NCBI GenBank assembly: GCA_021821185.1
Contig: JAKACU010000088.1
Coordinates: forward strand, 1 to 7,488
Direction: 5' to 3'
Source: Bacillota bacterium
Lineage (GTDB): Bacteria; Bacillota; Bacilli; Alicyclobacillales; SLC66
DNA: 7,488 bases
Shown: positions 7,181-7,488 of the stretch, piece after piece
Position numbering within the stretch: the stretch's first letter is position 1
How the letters are laid out: the number at the start of each line of letters is the position of its first letter
Made by a program: the position numbers and the translations under genes
The notes under the pieces: model-generated
What the model was told of the DNA's origin: nothing
The model's database searches: none
Seen by the model: the letters and a program-made list of their open reading frames with translations, nothing else

Positions 7181-7210
7181 TTGCGTGTCTTGAATTTTGC
7201 GTGGTAAGAT
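7181..7210 (+). promoter_or_regulatory. Candidate extended -10 sigma-A promoter for the small downstream gene
   Basis: TTGCGT (7181-7186) and TAAGAT (7205-7210) are 18 bp apart. The -10 is preceded by TGG, giving the extended form TGnTAAGAT. Initiation would be near 7217, about 28 nt before the ATG at 7245. A 7-bp direct repeat TTGCGTG (7181-7187 and 7197-7203) lies across the -35 and spacer. This suggests the small gene is not solely dependent on dnaE read-through. Confidence 0.5.
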
Positions 7211-7244
7211 TGAAGGAATTGAATTAGGCCGGTTAGGAGGATCG

Positions 7245-7448
7245 ATGGTCATGTGGACCGTCATCTATATTGCACCAACGGTAAAAATTGCAGAACGCAT
7301 TTGCGCTAATTTGCAGACACAAGGTTTTTTGGTGAAACAACGGCAAGCGAATACAGCAAAACAACAATATGAGATTTTGGTGCCTGAGACGGAACTTGAT
7401 GACGTCAAGGAGATTTTAAACGATATTATCCATGCATCCATGTCATAG
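7245..7448 (+). CDS. Small DUF2007-like protein (MWTVIYIAP family), function unknown
   Basis: The strong ribosome binding site TTAGGAGG (7233-7240) points to ATG 7245 (67 residues, MVMWTVIYIAP) or ATG 7251 (65 residues, MWTVIYIAP). A longer frame from TTG 7197 lacks a ribosome binding site and runs through the promoter. The pattern is beta strand (WTVIYIAP), helix (VKIAERICANLQTQG), strand (FLVKQRQ), strand (YEILVPETE), helix (LDDVKEILNDIIHAS). That is the ferredoxin-like layout of DUF2007-type small proteins. There is no membrane segment, cysteine pair or catalytic signature beyond a single Cys. Homologues of this kind are, as I recall, often mislabelled 'glutamate decarboxylase' and found just before accD in Bacillales. 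The sequence is far too short for any PLP decarboxylase. Role unknown. Confidence 0.8.
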   Translation: MVMWTVIYIAPTVKIAERICANLQTQGFLVKQRQANTAKQQYEILVPETELDDVKEILNDIIHASMS

Positions 7449-7474
7449 GCAAATTGGAACCTAGTAGCGAACAT

Positions 7475-7488
7475 GAGGTGAAAGAGTG
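7475..7488 (+). promoter_or_regulatory. Ribosome binding site and probable GTG start of the next gene
   Basis: GAGGTG (7475-7480) is followed by a 5-nt spacer and a GTG at 7486-7488, the last bases of the window. This looks like the start of another + strand gene, 37 nt after the small gene's stop. By remembered synteny it may be accD (acetyl-CoA carboxylase carboxyltransferase beta subunit), but no coding sequence is visible to confirm this. Confidence 0.45.

Noticed and set aside
7197..7244. N-terminal extension of the small gene from TTG 7197
   Set aside because: There is no ribosome binding site before 7197, the extension overlaps the extended -10 promoter and the TTAGGAGG site, and it reads as low-complexity Gly/Arg residues unlike the conserved core.

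Overview
The window looks like a chromosomal core-genome segment from a spore-forming-type Firmicute (Bacillales, probably Alicyclobacillaceae- or Paenibacillaceae-like). I infer this from protein resemblance: a YitJ-type methylenetetrahydrofolate reductase end, a YtoI-type HTH/DRTGG/CBS/hotdog protein, an ArlRS/YkoGH-type two-component system, a Firmicutes-type DnaE and a small 'MWTVIYIAP' protein. No database search was possible. Every gene is on the + strand and coding density is very high. I saw no mobile element, tRNA, rRNA or CRISPR array.

Layout: (1) 2-295 is the 3' end of a methylenetetrahydrofolate reductase domain (methionine/C1 metabolism). (2) 296-398 is an intergenic region with two overlapping sigma-A-like -10 elements and a perfect 13-bp inverted repeat that straddles the ribosome binding site and start codon of the next gene. 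(3) 399-1703 is a ytoI-like multidomain protein. (4) 1718-2398 is an OmpR/PhoB-family response regulator, 14 nt after ytoI. (5) 2395-3789 is its sensor histidine kinase, overlapping the regulator by 4 nt. (6) 3786-7172 is dnaE, a C-family replicative DNA polymerase. It starts at a TTG codon that overlaps the kinase stop (TTGA). (7) 7245-7448 is a small DUF2007-like protein with its own extended -10 promoter. (8) A ribosome binding site and GTG at the right edge suggest another gene starts at 7486.

The spacing (14 nt, -4 nt, -4 nt) argues that ytoI, the two-component pair and dnaE form one operon. From memory, B. subtilis also has ytoI a few genes from dnaE, with ytpI, nrnA and ytrHI between them. 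Here a two-component system fills that slot. An operon led by a ligand-sensing putative DNA-binding protein, followed by an envelope sensor and its regulator, and ending in a DNA polymerase is the most interesting arrangement in the window. Its translation signals are also unusual: a hairpin with a putative ribosome binding site in its loop at ytoI, and a hairpin hiding the TTG start at dnaE.
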